A stretch of DNA of 53,761 nucleotides, from contig JANYLR010000061.1 of assembly GCA_025363715.1 (NCBI GenBank), positions 1 to 53,761 of the forward strand, read 5' to 3'. Origin of the DNA: Holophagaceae bacterium. GTDB taxonomy: Bacteria; Acidobacteriota; Holophagae; Holophagales; Holophagaceae. A program made the position numbers and the translations under genes. Below the pieces are notes generated by a model. That model saw only the letters and a list, made by a program, of their open reading frames with translations. It made no database searches and had not been told where the DNA came from. Positions 34,929 through 44,172 of this stretch are shown piece by piece (position 1 is the first letter of the stretch; each line of letters begins with the position of its first letter).

Positions 34929-36989
34929 ATGCGCCCATACCTGTCCCCCCTGGCCCTCTGTCTGGCTGTCCCCGCGCTGGTGGCAGCTCCCCCCAAGGAC
35001 GCGAGTCCCACGCAGCGGCAGGGACTGGACCTCGCGGGCATGGATCGGTCGGTGGCCCCGGGCAATGATTTCTTCGCCTTCGCCAACGGCGCCTGGGTGA
35101 AGCGTACAGAGATCCCCGCGGACCGCGGTTCCTTCGGCGTCGGGCATGAGGTGGCCGACCTCACGGATCGGCGCACCGCCGCGCTCATCAAGGCCGCCGC
35201 GGCCTCCAAGGCCCCCGCGGGCTCGGACCTGCGCAAGATCGGCGACTGCTACACCAGCTACATGGACGAACCGGCCATCGAGGCCAGGGGTCTGAGCCCC
35301 CTGCAGCCCATCCTCGCCAGCATCCAGTCCATCGGCGACCGCCAGGCCTTGGCCCGCTACCTGGGCACCACGCTGCGCGCCGATGTGGATGTGCTGAATG
35401 CCACCAACTACTACACGGACAACCTGTTCGGACTGTGGGTGGCCCAGGACATGGACGAGCCCACGAAGTATGCACCCTTCTTGCTGCAGGGCGGCCTGGG
35501 CCTGCCCGAGCGCAGCTACTACCTGGATCCCTCGGAAAGCATGGCCAGCATCCGCGCTCAGTACCTCGCCCACGTGACGGCCATGCTGAAGCTGGTTGGG
35601 TTGGCGGATCCCGAGAAACGCGCCGCCGCCGTGGTGGACCTGGAGACGCGCATGGCCAAGGTCCATGCCAGCCGCGAGGAATCCGGCGACGTGCTGAAGG
35701 GCAACAACCACTGGACCCGAGCGGACTTCACAACCAAGGCCCCGGGCCTCGACTGGGAAGCCTTCTTCGGCACTGCCGAGTTACAGCGGCCCCAGGTGTT
35801 CGTGGTCTGGCAGCCAGGCGCCTTCGTAGGTTTGTCGGCCCTGACGGCGGAAGTCTCCTTGAATGTCTGGAAGGACTACCTGACCTTCCATGCCCTCCAG
35901 CACCGCTCACGGGTGCTGCCCAAGGCCGTGGTGAACCAGACCTTCTCCTTCTACGGCAAGGTGCTGAGCGGCGCCACGCAACCCCGGGAGCGCTGGAAGC
36001 ACGGTGTGGACCAGACCAACGCTGCCCTGGGTGAGGTGGTGGGCAAAGCCTACGTCGCGAAGTATTTCCCCCCGGCTGAAAAGGCCCGGGCCCAGAAGAT
36101 GGTGGCCAACATCGTCGCGGCCTTCCGCGCCCGCATCGAACACCTGGACTGGATGTCCCCCGCCACCAAGGCCAAGGCCATGGCCAAGCTGGCCACCCTG
36201 AAGGTGGGCGTGGGCTATCCGGACCGCTGGCAGGACTACTCGGGCCTGAAAATCGTGGCCGGGGACGCCTTCGGCAACGCCGAGCGAGCCGAGCGCTTCG
36301 AGTACGTGCGGAACCTGCGCAAGCTGGGGCAGCCCATCGACCGCACGGAGTGGGTGATGACGCCCCAGACCGTGAACGCCGTGAACCTGCCGGTGATGAA
36401 CGCCCTCAACTTCCCCGCGGCCATTCTCCAGCCCCCCTACTTCGATCCGAAGCGCCCGGTGGTCATGGACTACGGCTCCATCGGCGCCGTCATCGGCCAC
36501 GAGATCAGCCACAGCTTTGACGACTCCGGTTCGCTTTTCGACGCTACCGGCAAGCTGAACAACTGGTGGACTCCCGAGGACCTGAAGCACTTCGAGGCCT
36601 CCGCCGACCAGCTGGTGAAGCAGTACAATGCCTACGAGCCCTTCCCGGGCCTGCACATCAACGGCAAGCTCACCCTGGGCGAGAACATCGCGGATGTAGC
36701 CGGACTGGCCGCCTCCTATGACGCCTACCGGCTGTCGCTGCGGGGCCGGGGCGCGCCCCTGGCGCAGGGCTTCAGCGGTGATCAGCAGTTCTTCATCAGC
36801 TACGCCCAGAGCTGGCGGGAGAAGACCAGGGAGCCGCGCCTCCGTCAGCAGATCCTCACGGACGGCCACGCCCCCGCCGAGTGGCGACCCGCCACGGTGC
36901 GCAACCTCGACGCCTGGTACACGGCCTTTGGCGTGAAGCCGGGCCAAGCCCTGTACCTGGCGCCCGCTGAACGCGTGAAGGTCTGGTAG
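34929..36989 (+). CDS. M13-family zinc metallopeptidase (neprilysin-like), exported
   Basis: 686 aa, the usual length for bacterial PepO/M13 enzymes. A signal peptide (LSPLALCLAVPALVAA) is followed by the N-terminal helical lobe (FFAFANGAWVKRTEIPADRG). The C-terminal catalytic lobe has zinc motif H524-E525-IS-H528 in VIGHEISHSFDD and the third ligand Glu585 in GENIADVAGL. VNAVNLPVMNALNFPAAILQ corresponds to the substrate-binding NAYY region. The start at 34929 has GAGG upstream. Likely a periplasmic oligopeptidase. Stands alone. Confidence 0.93.
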   Translation: MRPYLSPLALCLAVPALVAAPPKDASPTQRQGLDLAGMDRSVAPGNDFFAFANGAWVKRTEIPADRGSFGVGHEVADLTDRRTAALIKAAAASKAPAGSDLRKIGDCYTSYMDEPAIEARGLSPLQPILASIQSIGDRQALARYLGTTLRADVDVLNATNYYTDNLFGLWVAQDMDEPTKYAPFLLQGGLGLPERSYYLDPSESMASIRAQYLAHVTAMLKLVGLADPEKRAAAVVDLETRMAKVHASREESGDVLKGNNHWTRADFTTKAPGLDWEAFFGTAELQRPQVFVVWQPGAFVGLSALTAEVSLNVWKDYLTFHALQHRSRVLPKAVVNQTFSFYGKVLSGATQPRERWKHGVDQTNAALGEVVGKAYVAKYFPPAEKARAQKMVANIVAAFRARIEHLDWMSPATKAKAMAKLATLKVGVGYPDRWQDYSGLKIVAGDAFGNAERAERFEYVRNLRKLGQPIDRTEWVMTPQTVNAVNLPVMNALNFPAAILQPPYFDPKRPVVMDYGSIGAVIGHEISHSFDDSGSLFDATGKLNNWWTPEDLKHFEASADQLVKQYNAYEPFPGLHINGKLTLGENIADVAGLAASYDAYRLSLRGRGAPLAQGFSGDQQFFISYAQSWREKTREPRLRQQILTDGHAPAEWRPATVRNLDAWYTAFGVKPGQALYLAPAERVKVW

Positions 36990-37076
36990 GCCGCCATCGA
37001 TCCTCGATGCATGAAGCAGTAAACCAGCCCGGCTGGTGAAATCACTGGACCGGAGGATCTACTTCTGTTCGTGATC

Positions 37077-37104
37077 TTGCGGTATTTTTACCAGCGCCTA
37101 TATT
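37077..37104 (+). promoter_or_regulatory. Candidate sigma-70 promoter in the 355-bp gap 36990-37344
   Basis: TTGCGG (37077-37082), 16 nt, TATATT (37099-37104). It would give a leader of about 235 nt for the gene at 37345. The rest of the gap holds a small hairpin ACCAGC-CCG-GCTGGT (37023-37037) without a T-run, and short open frames with no coding character. I see no other feature there. Confidence 0.3.
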
Positions 37105-37344
37105 GCGTCAAAGCCCGCTTGCTTCCCCTCGCTTGAGCCATGGAGCAGGTTGGGGATGTGATGTCTGTCCTTCTGGGGGCCCCATGTGCCCTGGCCTCCT
37201 CGGGCCTGCCCTCATGGCTTCCCTGCTGGTTCCCTTGGCCTCTTCCGGGGTTGGGGCGGACCTGCCCGAACCACAGCCGGCCGCGGTTGTCGCGCCCGCC
37301 GGCAAGTGAAGTCCCTTTTCATTCCTTCCATCCAAGGAGTAGAC

Positions 37345-37881
37345 ATGACTACCAGACACTGCATCGCCCTTCTGCTAGCCGGAACATCGCTCGTCGCTCA
37401 GGCGCCGGGGCCACCCGCGGCCTTCCAGCTTCCACGGGTCAGCGAGGCCCAGCACTGGGACCGAGTCAGCATGCACTTCTTGATTATGTTCAATGCCTTT
37501 CTGGCCCGCGAGCGGGAGCAAGGCGGGGGGGCAGAGGAGGCAACAGCCTTCTTCATCAAGCTCGTCGGCGATGAGTGGCCCAAAGAGATGGGCCCCAGGG
37601 ACATGCTGGTAGCCATGTACCGGAACTTCACCATGATCCCGGGAACCAAGTTCGAGGTCATCGAAGCCACGGAAAGCCGCGTGAAGTTTCGTGTGAACCG
37701 ATCCTATTCGATCTACTACGGGAAGGAGAAAGCGATCTTCGGAGTACCTATGGAAGACTACGAGCATGGCCTGCTCAGGTTCCACCAGATCCTGGCGGAA
37801 CTGCGGGACATGAGCTGCGAAGCCCTCCTGGCAGGCGACGATCTGGTGTGGACCATCCAGCGAAAAGCGGTTCCCAAGTAA
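37345..37881 (+). CDS. Exported hypothetical protein
   Basis: 178 aa, start ATG 37345 with AAGGAG eight bases upstream. The signal peptide (CIALLLAGTSLVAQA) is followed by a mature domain with FLIMFNAFLAREREQGGG, KFEVIEATESRVKFRVNRSY and EDYEHGLLRFHQILAELRDM. It looks like a compact alpha/beta periplasmic domain. No family recognised. The large inverted-repeat element starts one base after the stop codon. Confidence 0.7.
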   Translation: MTTRHCIALLLAGTSLVAQAPGPPAAFQLPRVSEAQHWDRVSMHFLIMFNAFLAREREQGGGAEEATAFFIKLVGDEWPKEMGPRDMLVAMYRNFTMIPGTKFEVIEATESRVKFRVNRSYSIYYGKEKAIFGVPMEDYEHGLLRFHQILAELRDMSCEALLAGDDLVWTIQRKAVPK

Positions 37882-38152
37882 GAGGTCATAACAAAACCCC
37901 CGCGTGGCCGCACGGGGGCCGCCGGGCGAGCGAGGCGAGGAAGGCGAGGAGACGCGTAGCGGGCACAACGCGCGACGAGCGTAACGAAGCATCGCGACGC
38001 CCGCCGACCCCCGCCCGAAGGGATGAAGCCAGGCTGGCGCCCTGCGGGCGTCACGGCCCTTGAACGATGTCCCGCATCGCCCTGCGGGCCCTTCCTTGCA
38101 GGGCATCCAACCTGGCTTCATCGCGGCCTCGCCGGGGTTTTGTTACGACCTC
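37882..38152. repeat. 271-bp structured intergenic element with terminal inverted repeats
   Basis: The terminal arms GAGGTCATAACAAAACCCC (37882-37900) and GGGGTTTTGTTACGACCTC (38134-38152) are complementary at 18 of 19 positions. A second inner pair, GATGAAGCCAGGCTGG (38022-38037) with CCAACCTGGCTTCATC (38107-38122), matches at 15 of 16. Next to the left arm is a GC hairpin (CCCCCGCGTG-GCCG-CACGGGGG) that on the minus strand is followed by TTTTGTT, like a terminator. The left half is GCGAGG-rich. There is no ORF with coding character. The nested palindromes suggest a MITE/REP-like repeat or structured RNA. Confidence 0.7.
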
Positions 38153-38237
38153 TCAGGGGCTTGAGGTCTTCCCCTGACCTCCTCCCTGGAGCCCCCGCCG
38201 GAGGCGCGCTACGCTCATGGCCTCCCCTGGAGTTCCC

Positions 38238-38831
38238 ATGCCCCTCCTTGATTCCTCCCGCAGCATCCTGGTGGTCATCGATCTTCAGGGCAAGCTGGTC
38301 CAGATGGTCCATCGGCCCGCACTGGTACTGGAGGCCACGCGCCGCCTCCTGCGACTGGCGGACCTCTTCTCGGTGCCGGTAGTGCTGACCGAGCAGTACC
38401 CCAAAGGCATCGGCCCTACGGAGGCAAGTATCCGGGGCGTCTACGACGGCCTTTCCACAGCGAAGTTCTTCCTGGAGAAGACGGCCTTCGGCTGCTGCGG
38501 CGATGGGGACTTCGAGGCCCTGCTCCAGCAAGCCCGGCCCATGCTGCGACCCCCGCAGCGCCAGATCGTGGTGGCTGGCATCGAGGCTCACGTCTGCGTC
38601 ATGCAGACCGTGCTCGAGCTGCTGGCCTCGGGGCACCAGGTGCACCTCTGCTGGGATGCAGTCAGCGGCCGGGGCGAGGAGTACCGGCGCCACGCCCTGG
38701 ACCGCATGGCCGCCGCCGGGGCCACGATCACCAATCACGAGTCTGTGGCCTTCGAGTGGGCCCGGGACAAGAACCACCCCCAGTTCAAGGCCCTGTCGGC
38801 ATTGATGAAGGAAGGGCAGCCGCAGGGATGA
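38238..38831 (+). CDS. Isochorismatase-like cysteine hydrolase
   Basis: 197 aa. Catalytic triad positions of the family are visible: Asp in VVIDLQGKL, Lys in LEKTAFGCC and Cys in GIEAHVCVMQTVLEL. TEQYPKGIGPT is typical of the YcaC/ISOC group of unknown substrate. Start ATG 38238 behind GGAG. It is probably a cytoplasmic amidase-like hydrolase and not a true isochorismatase, because no siderophore genes are nearby. Confidence 0.85.
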   Translation: MPLLDSSRSILVVIDLQGKLVQMVHRPALVLEATRRLLRLADLFSVPVVLTEQYPKGIGPTEASIRGVYDGLSTAKFFLEKTAFGCCGDGDFEALLQQARPMLRPPQRQIVVAGIEAHVCVMQTVLELLASGHQVHLCWDAVSGRGEEYRRHALDRMAAAGATITNHESVAFEWARDKNHPQFKALSALMKEGQPQG

Positions 38832-38929
38832 TGAATTGATCCATGGCTGTGGCAAGCTCAGTGCGGCACCATCCAGGTTGCAACCCGATCATCGGCTCTC
38901 GCCACATTGAGTTAGAAAGGGATCCACTC

Positions 38930-39346
38930 ATGAAGCTGTTTGCGATCCTGGCTGCCATCGGCCTCGTATTCTGCCTCGCCTGCGGGGGACACGACGACGA
39001 TGACAAGAACAACGAGTTGATGGCCCCGGGACAGAACTGCCTGGCCTGTCACGGCTCTTTCAGGGTCGCTGGCACCGTGTTCGGCTCCGCCACTGCGGAC
39101 AGCGGCAGCGGACTGGCGGGGATCACCGTGATCATCACGGATGCCAACCAGGTAGACACCACCCTCACCACCAACGCGGCGGGGAACTTCTTCACCACGG
39201 CACCACTGGCCCTGCCGTTGAAGAAGGCCGCCGTGGTGCGCAACGGGACCCGCACGGAGATGACGGGCCCGCCGGTGGGCGACTGCAACCGCTGCCACAC
39301 CCTGCCCGCCACCGGCGGTGCGTCGGGGCGGATCCACCTGCCGTAG
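38930..39346 (+). CDS. Di-heme c-type lipoprotein
   Basis: 138 aa. An N-terminal lipoprotein signal (AILAAIGLVFCLACGG, probable Cys18) is followed by an Asp-rich stretch. Two CxxCH heme sites flank a small carboxypeptidase-regulatory-like domain: CLACH (37-41) and CNRCH (119-123). The domain between (LAGITVIITDANQVDTTLTT) is a beta-sandwich type usually used for binding. A heme-bearing surface or periplasmic lipoprotein of this kind could relay electrons, as in metal-reducing bacteria. The next gene starts 9 bp downstream. Confidence 0.78.
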   Translation: MKLFAILAAIGLVFCLACGGHDDDDKNNELMAPGQNCLACHGSFRVAGTVFGSATADSGSGLAGITVIITDANQVDTTLTTNAAGNFFTTAPLALPLKKAAVVRNGTRTEMTGPPVGDCNRCHTLPATGGASGRIHLP

Positions 39347-39355
39347 GCTGTCCCC

Positions 39356-39958
39356 ATGCCCCGCATCCATGGAAGGCCCGTGTCCGCCCTCTTCCCGGAA
39401 GCCGGGACCGTGTCGGTGATGCTCTTCGGTGAAGCCCCGGGACCCCGCGGCGCGGACCAATCCGGCCTCCCCTTCTGGGGCGATGGCGCGGGCATCACGG
39501 TCTATCGGGCCCTGGTGGCCACGGGCCGGGCCGAGGTTCCCGCAGCCGCCTGGGAGGACTGGGACGGAAGCCGGTTCAAGGCCCTGGGCCTGGCTCCCCG
39601 CCTGCAGGGCACGGCTCTCAGCAACGCCTATCCCGCCTGTCCCACCAAGGATGGCGAGCACTTCCACGCCCCTTCCAACAAGGACCTGCTGGCCCCCGGC
39701 AACCTGGCCCGGCTCCGGGCGGAACTCGACCGGGCCGCTCGGGGGCTCAGCACCCCTTTGCGCGTCATCGCCTTCGGCAAACGGGCCGAATGGATCCTCC
39801 GCCGTCTCTCGGACGCCCCACCCTTCGAACTCCACGCCCTGCCCCACCCCAGCGCCCAGGGTCTGCTCCAGGGGGCGCCCGATCGAGGGAAGGGCTTGAA
39901 GCTCGCGGACCTGCGCGAGGCCTGGCAGGCGACCCTGGAGGGACTGCTCAGGGGTTGA
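39356..39958 (+). CDS. Uracil-DNA-glycosylase-superfamily protein
   Basis: 200 aa. Motif 1 is MLFGEAPGPRGADQSGLPFW, close to GEAPGxxE...GxPF of family 4/5 enzymes. Motif 3 is ALPHPSAQG, the HPS loop. The acidic residue after the PG of motif 1 is replaced by Gly-Ala-Asp, and no four-cysteine Fe-S cluster is visible, so it may be a variant with altered activity. Convergent with the chemoreceptor gene. Confidence 0.7.
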   Translation: MPRIHGRPVSALFPEAGTVSVMLFGEAPGPRGADQSGLPFWGDGAGITVYRALVATGRAEVPAAAWEDWDGSRFKALGLAPRLQGTALSNAYPACPTKDGEHFHAPSNKDLLAPGNLARLRAELDRAARGLSTPLRVIAFGKRAEWILRRLSDAPPFELHALPHPSAQGLLQGAPDRGKGLKLADLREAWQATLEGLLRG

Positions 39959-39974
39959 TTCCCCTTAGGCGCTC

Positions 39975-40823
39975 TTAGGCCTTGGTCAGGGCCATCAGGG
40001 CCTCGCTGACCTGCTTCAGCTCCAGGACCATCCCCGCAATGGCGTGGGTCGACCGGGTCTGCTCATGGGTATTGGAGGTCAGATCCTTCGAGAAATCCAC
40101 GACCTTCCCCATGGATTCATTCAGATGCGCCTGAGTGACCTTGATGGAATCCGCGGACTCACCGCACTGGACGGATAGCTTCCGCACGGCCTCGGCCACG
40201 ATGGCAAAGCCCCGGCCGTGCTCCTTGGCGTGGGCGGCTTCGATGGCCGCGTTCAAACCCAGCATCTGGGTGTTGCTGGCGATGCTCTGAATCGTTTCCA
40301 CCACTTCATCGGTGGTCTTGATGTCTTCGAAGGAGGCGCTGACCAGCTGTTCCACTTCGTCGACCATGCTGGAGACCTTCTGCTGGGACGAGTTCACCTG
40401 TTCCACCGTGGCCACGATGGCCGTGATGGAGCCGTCCATCTGCTCCGCGTGGCCCAGCAGCCTGCGGAAGAGTTCCCGCTCGCGGATATCCCTGGAGACG
40501 AGGCCCGCGGCCATCTTGGTCACCAGCATGGTCTTTTCCGGATCGCCGCCGATGCCGATGGAGCCGATCGTCTGGTCGTTGTGCCGAAGGGGTATGTTGA
40601 TGCCGGCCTTGATCTGGCCATTCGAGGTGACTTCCTCCTCTGCGGTGACTGCGATGTAGGGCAGCCCCTCCCGGAGCATTTTCCGGGCCCCAGCGTGCAC
40701 GTTTCCGATCCGAGAGGCCACCTTCGCCGCCACGATGGTGCCATCCTCGTCACACACGATGGCCAGCATGCCCGTGGCCTCGTGAATGAACTCAATGATG
40801 TTGTTGGCGACTTCGCAATCCAT
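39975..40823 (-). CDS. Soluble chemoreceptor: sugar-diacid-recognition domain + short MCP signalling domain
   Basis: 282 aa, no transmembrane segment. Residues 1-125 resemble the CdaR-type sugar-diacid recognition domain (ANNIIEFIHEATGMLAIVCD, GINIPLRHNDQTIGSIGIGG). Residues 150-260 contain the conserved MCP hairpin tip (SIASNTQMLGLNAAIEAAHA, GRGFAIVAEAVRKLS). The methylation helices are short. It could signal to CheA/CheW or, in the absence of che genes here, to a Che-like pathway elsewhere. The ligand is presumably a small carboxylic acid. Confidence 0.83.
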   Translation of the reverse strand: MDCEVANNIIEFIHEATGMLAIVCDEDGTIVAAKVASRIGNVHAGARKMLREGLPYIAVTAEEEVTSNGQIKAGINIPLRHNDQTIGSIGIGGDPEKTMLVTKMAAGLVSRDIRERELFRRLLGHAEQMDGSITAIVATVEQVNSSQQKVSSMVDEVEQLVSASFEDIKTTDEVVETIQSIASNTQMLGLNAAIEAAHAKEHGRGFAIVAEAVRKLSVQCGESADSIKVTQAHLNESMGKVVDFSKDLTSNTHEQTRSTHAIAGMVLELKQVSEALMALTKA

Positions 40824-41194
40824 GGATGACCCCAGCCAAGAGACTTTTGGTGTGCCTGACGGAGGAGCCTCGCCTCGCCGGTCCTTCAGTTATCGTCGAG
40901 GCTATTTTACGAAATAAATTTTAGATAACAAAAGGGTTATTAACCACTTGTAATAATCGGCCGTGGGCTCATCAATGATACACATGCACTCATTGAAGAT
41001 TGTAAAAAAAATATTTTACACATTTTCAATTCCCGTAATGGTCGTTTTTGCCTATCCACGGAGACGGTCCTGAATCTGACTCGGGGTCCCCTCTTGGCGC
41101 TTGCGCTCTACCTCGCAATCCAGGCATGATCGCCCCTCCCGAGTAGACGTTCCTTGAAGCCCCTTCTGGGGGCCCTTCCTGACCTGGAGGCACC
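40824..41194. other. AT-rich intergenic region
   Basis: No gene is visible in these 371 bp. Roughly 40900-41040 is strongly AT-rich in a GC-rich window, with runs such as AAATAAATTTTAGATAAC and TTGTAAAAAAAATATTTTAC. This is where the divergent promoters for the chemoreceptor (minus) and the M16 peptidase (plus) should lie. I could not choose a single promoter. Confidence 0.6.
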
Positions 41195-44035
41195 ATGCCG
41201 CAGTACCGCCGGTTCACCCTCTTCCTGTGTGGGGCCTTGGCCCTTCCCCTGGTTGGAGGAGACGAACCGAAACCCGCGACGCCCTCCATGAAGACCGCCT
41301 CCAAGGGCAAGGGGACCAAGCCGGCCTCGCTGGCATCACTGCCCCCGCCGATCAAGGTGGCCTCGGTGGAGGGCATCACCGAATACCACCTGGCCAACGG
41401 CCTGCGAGTACTGCTCTTCCCGGATCCCAGCAAGGCCACCATTACCGTAAACACCACCTTCCTGGTGGGTTCCCGCCACGAAAATTACGGCGAGACCGGC
41501 ATGGCGCACCTGCTGGAGCATCTGGTCTTCAAGCCCAGCAAGAAATACAGCGGCAAGGATGGCCAGCCCAACCCCGTCGCGGTGCTCAACAGCGTCGGCG
41601 CACGCTTCAACGGCAGCACCAACTGGGATCGCACGAACTACTACGTCACCTTCCCCTCCTCCGACGCGAACTTCCGCAAAATCCTGGATCTGGAAGCCGA
41701 TCGCATGGTCAACGCCAACATCGACCAGAAGGACCTCTGGGACCAGGAGGCGAACAAGGGAGAGATGACCGTGGTGCGCAATGAGTTCGAAGCGGGGGAG
41801 AATGACCCCTTCCGCGTCACCCTGCAGCGCACCCTGGCCACCGCCTTCGAATGGCACAACTACGGGAAGATGGTCATCGGGGCGAAAACCGACATCGAGA
41901 ACGTGAACATCGATCGGTTGCGGGGTTTCTACCAGAAATTCTACCAGCCCGACAACGCCGTGCTGCTGGTGGCGGGAAAGGTGGACGAGGTGCAGGCCAT
42001 CGCCCAGGTGAACGAATTCTTTGGTCGCATCCCCAAGCCCTCCCGGGTCATCCAGCCCACCTACACCCTGGACCCGACCCAGGATGGCGAGCGGGAAGTC
42101 ACGGTGCGCCGGGTGGGCGATGCCCAGGTGGTCATGGCAACCTACAAGATTCCTGCCGGCAGCGATGCAGGCTACGCCGCCGTGGAAGTACTGGGGCAGG
42201 TGATGGCCGACACGCCCGGGGGCCGACTGCACAAGCAACTGGTCGACACCAAGAAGGCCTCTGCGGTCTTCCCCTGGGTCATGGCAGGCCGGGAGCCCGG
42301 CTTCGCCCTCTTTGGTGCCCAGCTACCCAAGGACGGCAACCTGGACGAGGGCAAACAGATCCTGCTCAAGGCCCTGGAGCAGACCACCGAAACCCCCATC
42401 GCCCAGGAGGAAGTCGACCGGGCCAAGCAATCGCTCCTGAAAGACATCGACCTGACGCTGAACCAGAGCGACCGCCTGGGCACTGGGCTTTCCGAGTACA
42501 TCGCCCAGGGTGACTGGCGCCTCTTCTTCCTGACGCGGGATCGCATCAAGCAGGTCACTGCCGCCGAGGTCCGCCTTGCCGCCGCCAGGTATTTCAAGCG
42601 GGAGAACCGCACCCTGGGCACCTTCATCCCCACGCCCAAGCCGGATCGCGCCGAGATCCCGACCCTGGTGGATGTGGCCGCGCTGGTGAAGGACTACAAG
42701 GGCCAAGAGAAGGTGGCTCAGGGCGAGTCCTTCGATGCCTCGCCGGTCAACATCGACATCCGCACCCGCAAGGTGGCCTTCCCGTCAGGACTCAAGGCGG
42801 CCTTCCTGCCTAAGAAGACCCGCGGCGAGCAGGTCAGCGCCACCCTCACCCTGCGCTTTGGCACCGAAGCCTCCCTCATGGGCCAGGACCTTGCCGGGGA
42901 AATCACCGCCCAGATGCTCATGCGGGGGACCTCCAAGCACTCCCGCCAGCAGATCTCGGATGAGTTCGATCGCTTGAAGGCGCAGGTGAACATCGGTGGC
43001 AATGCCGAAAGCATCAACGCCCGCATCACCACCACCCGCCCCAACCTGGCGACCGTGCTAAATCTGGTGGCCGAGATCCTGAAGGAGCCCGCCTTCTCCA
43101 AGGAGGAATTCGAGCGCCTGGTGAGCGAGACGGTCACCCAGGTGGAAAGCCAGAGGAGCGAGCCCACCACCGTGGCCCAGATCGCACTGCGGCAGCACCT
43201 GGATCCCTACCCCAAGGGCCATGTACGCCACGTGAACAGCCTGGACGAAGCCATTGCCGCCTACAAGAGCGCCAAGCTCGAAGATGTGCTGGCTTTCCAC
43301 AAGGCCTTCTTCGGAGCCTCCGCCGCACAACTGGCGGTGGTGGGCGATTTCGATGACGCCGCCGTGGCAGCTCAGGCAAAAGCCCTCTTTGGCGACTGGA
43401 CATCCACCCAGGCCTTCCAGCGCATCCCCAGGCGGAACAAGGATGTGCAGCCCATCGACAAGCAGCTGGAGACTCCCGACAAGGCCAACGCCTTCTTCCT
43501 TGCCTGCATCGACCTGCCTCTGAAGGATTCGGATCCCGACTTTCCCGCCTTGCTCATGGGCAACTGGGCCCTGGGCGGTGGGGCCCTGAAAAGCCGCCTG
43601 GCCGATCGCATCCGCCAGAAGGAGGGCCTCTCCTACGGCGTGGGCAGCCAGCTGAGTGCCGACCCCATGGATGCCTCGGGCAGCTGGATCGCCTACGCCA
43701 TATACAACCCGGCCAACCTTGACAAGCTCGAGAAGGCCTTCCGCGAGGAATTGGCAAAGGCCCTGAAGGACGGCTTCACGCCCGAGGAACTCGGCGCAGC
43801 CAAGACCAGCTGGCTGCAGGGTCAGGAAACCACCCGCGCCCAAGATGGGGCCCTGGCCGGACGCCTGGCCTCCAACCTCTATCTGGGGCGGGACCTGGCC
43901 TGGCAGGCCGTGCTTGAAACCAAGGTACAGGCATTGACCAACGATCAGATCCTGTCGGCATGCCGGAAGTTCCTGGAGCCCGCCAAACTTAACCTCGTCA
44001 AGGCCGGTGACTTCGCCAAGGTGAACAAGAAGTAG
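41195..44035 (+). CDS. M16-family (pitrilysin-like) two-domain zinc peptidase, exported
   Basis: 946 aa. A signal peptide precedes a first M16 half with the inverted zinc motif H105-LL-E108-H109 (GMAHLLEHLVF) and the distal Glu region (NKGEMTVVRNEFE). The second half (from about residue 530) has the same fold but lacks the zinc motif (MGQDLAGEITAQMLMRGT), as in pitrilysin-type enzymes where the second half closes the chamber. RIRQKEGLSYGVGSQ is the conserved Arg-Tyr substrate motif. GGAGG lies before the ATG. Likely degrades peptides in the periplasm. A strong terminator follows. Confidence 0.92.
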   Translation: MPQYRRFTLFLCGALALPLVGGDEPKPATPSMKTASKGKGTKPASLASLPPPIKVASVEGITEYHLANGLRVLLFPDPSKATITVNTTFLVGSRHENYGETGMAHLLEHLVFKPSKKYSGKDGQPNPVAVLNSVGARFNGSTNWDRTNYYVTFPSSDANFRKILDLEADRMVNANIDQKDLWDQEANKGEMTVVRNEFEAGENDPFRVTLQRTLATAFEWHNYGKMVIGAKTDIENVNIDRLRGFYQKFYQPDNAVLLVAGKVDEVQAIAQVNEFFGRIPKPSRVIQPTYTLDPTQDGEREVTVRRVGDAQVVMATYKIPAGSDAGYAAVEVLGQVMADTPGGRLHKQLVDTKKASAVFPWVMAGREPGFALFGAQLPKDGNLDEGKQILLKALEQTTETPIAQEEVDRAKQSLLKDIDLTLNQSDRLGTGLSEYIAQGDWRLFFLTRDRIKQVTAAEVRLAAARYFKRENRTLGTFIPTPKPDRAEIPTLVDVAALVKDYKGQEKVAQGESFDASPVNIDIRTRKVAFPSGLKAAFLPKKTRGEQVSATLTLRFGTEASLMGQDLAGEITAQMLMRGTSKHSRQQISDEFDRLKAQVNIGGNAESINARITTTRPNLATVLNLVAEILKEPAFSKEEFERLVSETVTQVESQRSEPTTVAQIALRQHLDPYPKGHVRHVNSLDEAIAAYKSAKLEDVLAFHKAFFGASAAQLAVVGDFDDAAVAAQAKALFGDWTSTQAFQRIPRRNKDVQPIDKQLETPDKANAFFLACIDLPLKDSDPDFPALLMGNWALGGGALKSRLADRIRQKEGLSYGVGSQLSADPMDASGSWIAYAIYNPANLDKLEKAFREELAKALKDGFTPEELGAAKTSWLQGQETTRAQDGALAGRLASNLYLGRDLAWQAVLETKVQALTNDQILSACRKFLEPAKLNLVKAGDFAKVNKK

Positions 44036-44054
44036 CCAGATCTCACGTCGATGC

Positions 44055-44090
44055 AAAAAGGGAGCGACGTGCGTCGCTCCCTTTTTCTCG
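44055..44090 (+). terminator. Intrinsic terminator after the M16 gene
   Basis: AAAAAGGGAGCGA / TCGCTCCCTTTTT, 13-bp stem with loop CGTGCG, starting 19 bp after the stop. The flanking A and T runs make it potentially bidirectional. Confidence 0.9.
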
Positions 44091-44172
44091 TTGAAATATA
44101 AGGGTTTCCGTGGTCTTCTAGTCATCCGCACGGCGTTGATCAGGACGCAGGGCGATGACGGAGGGCGCTGCC

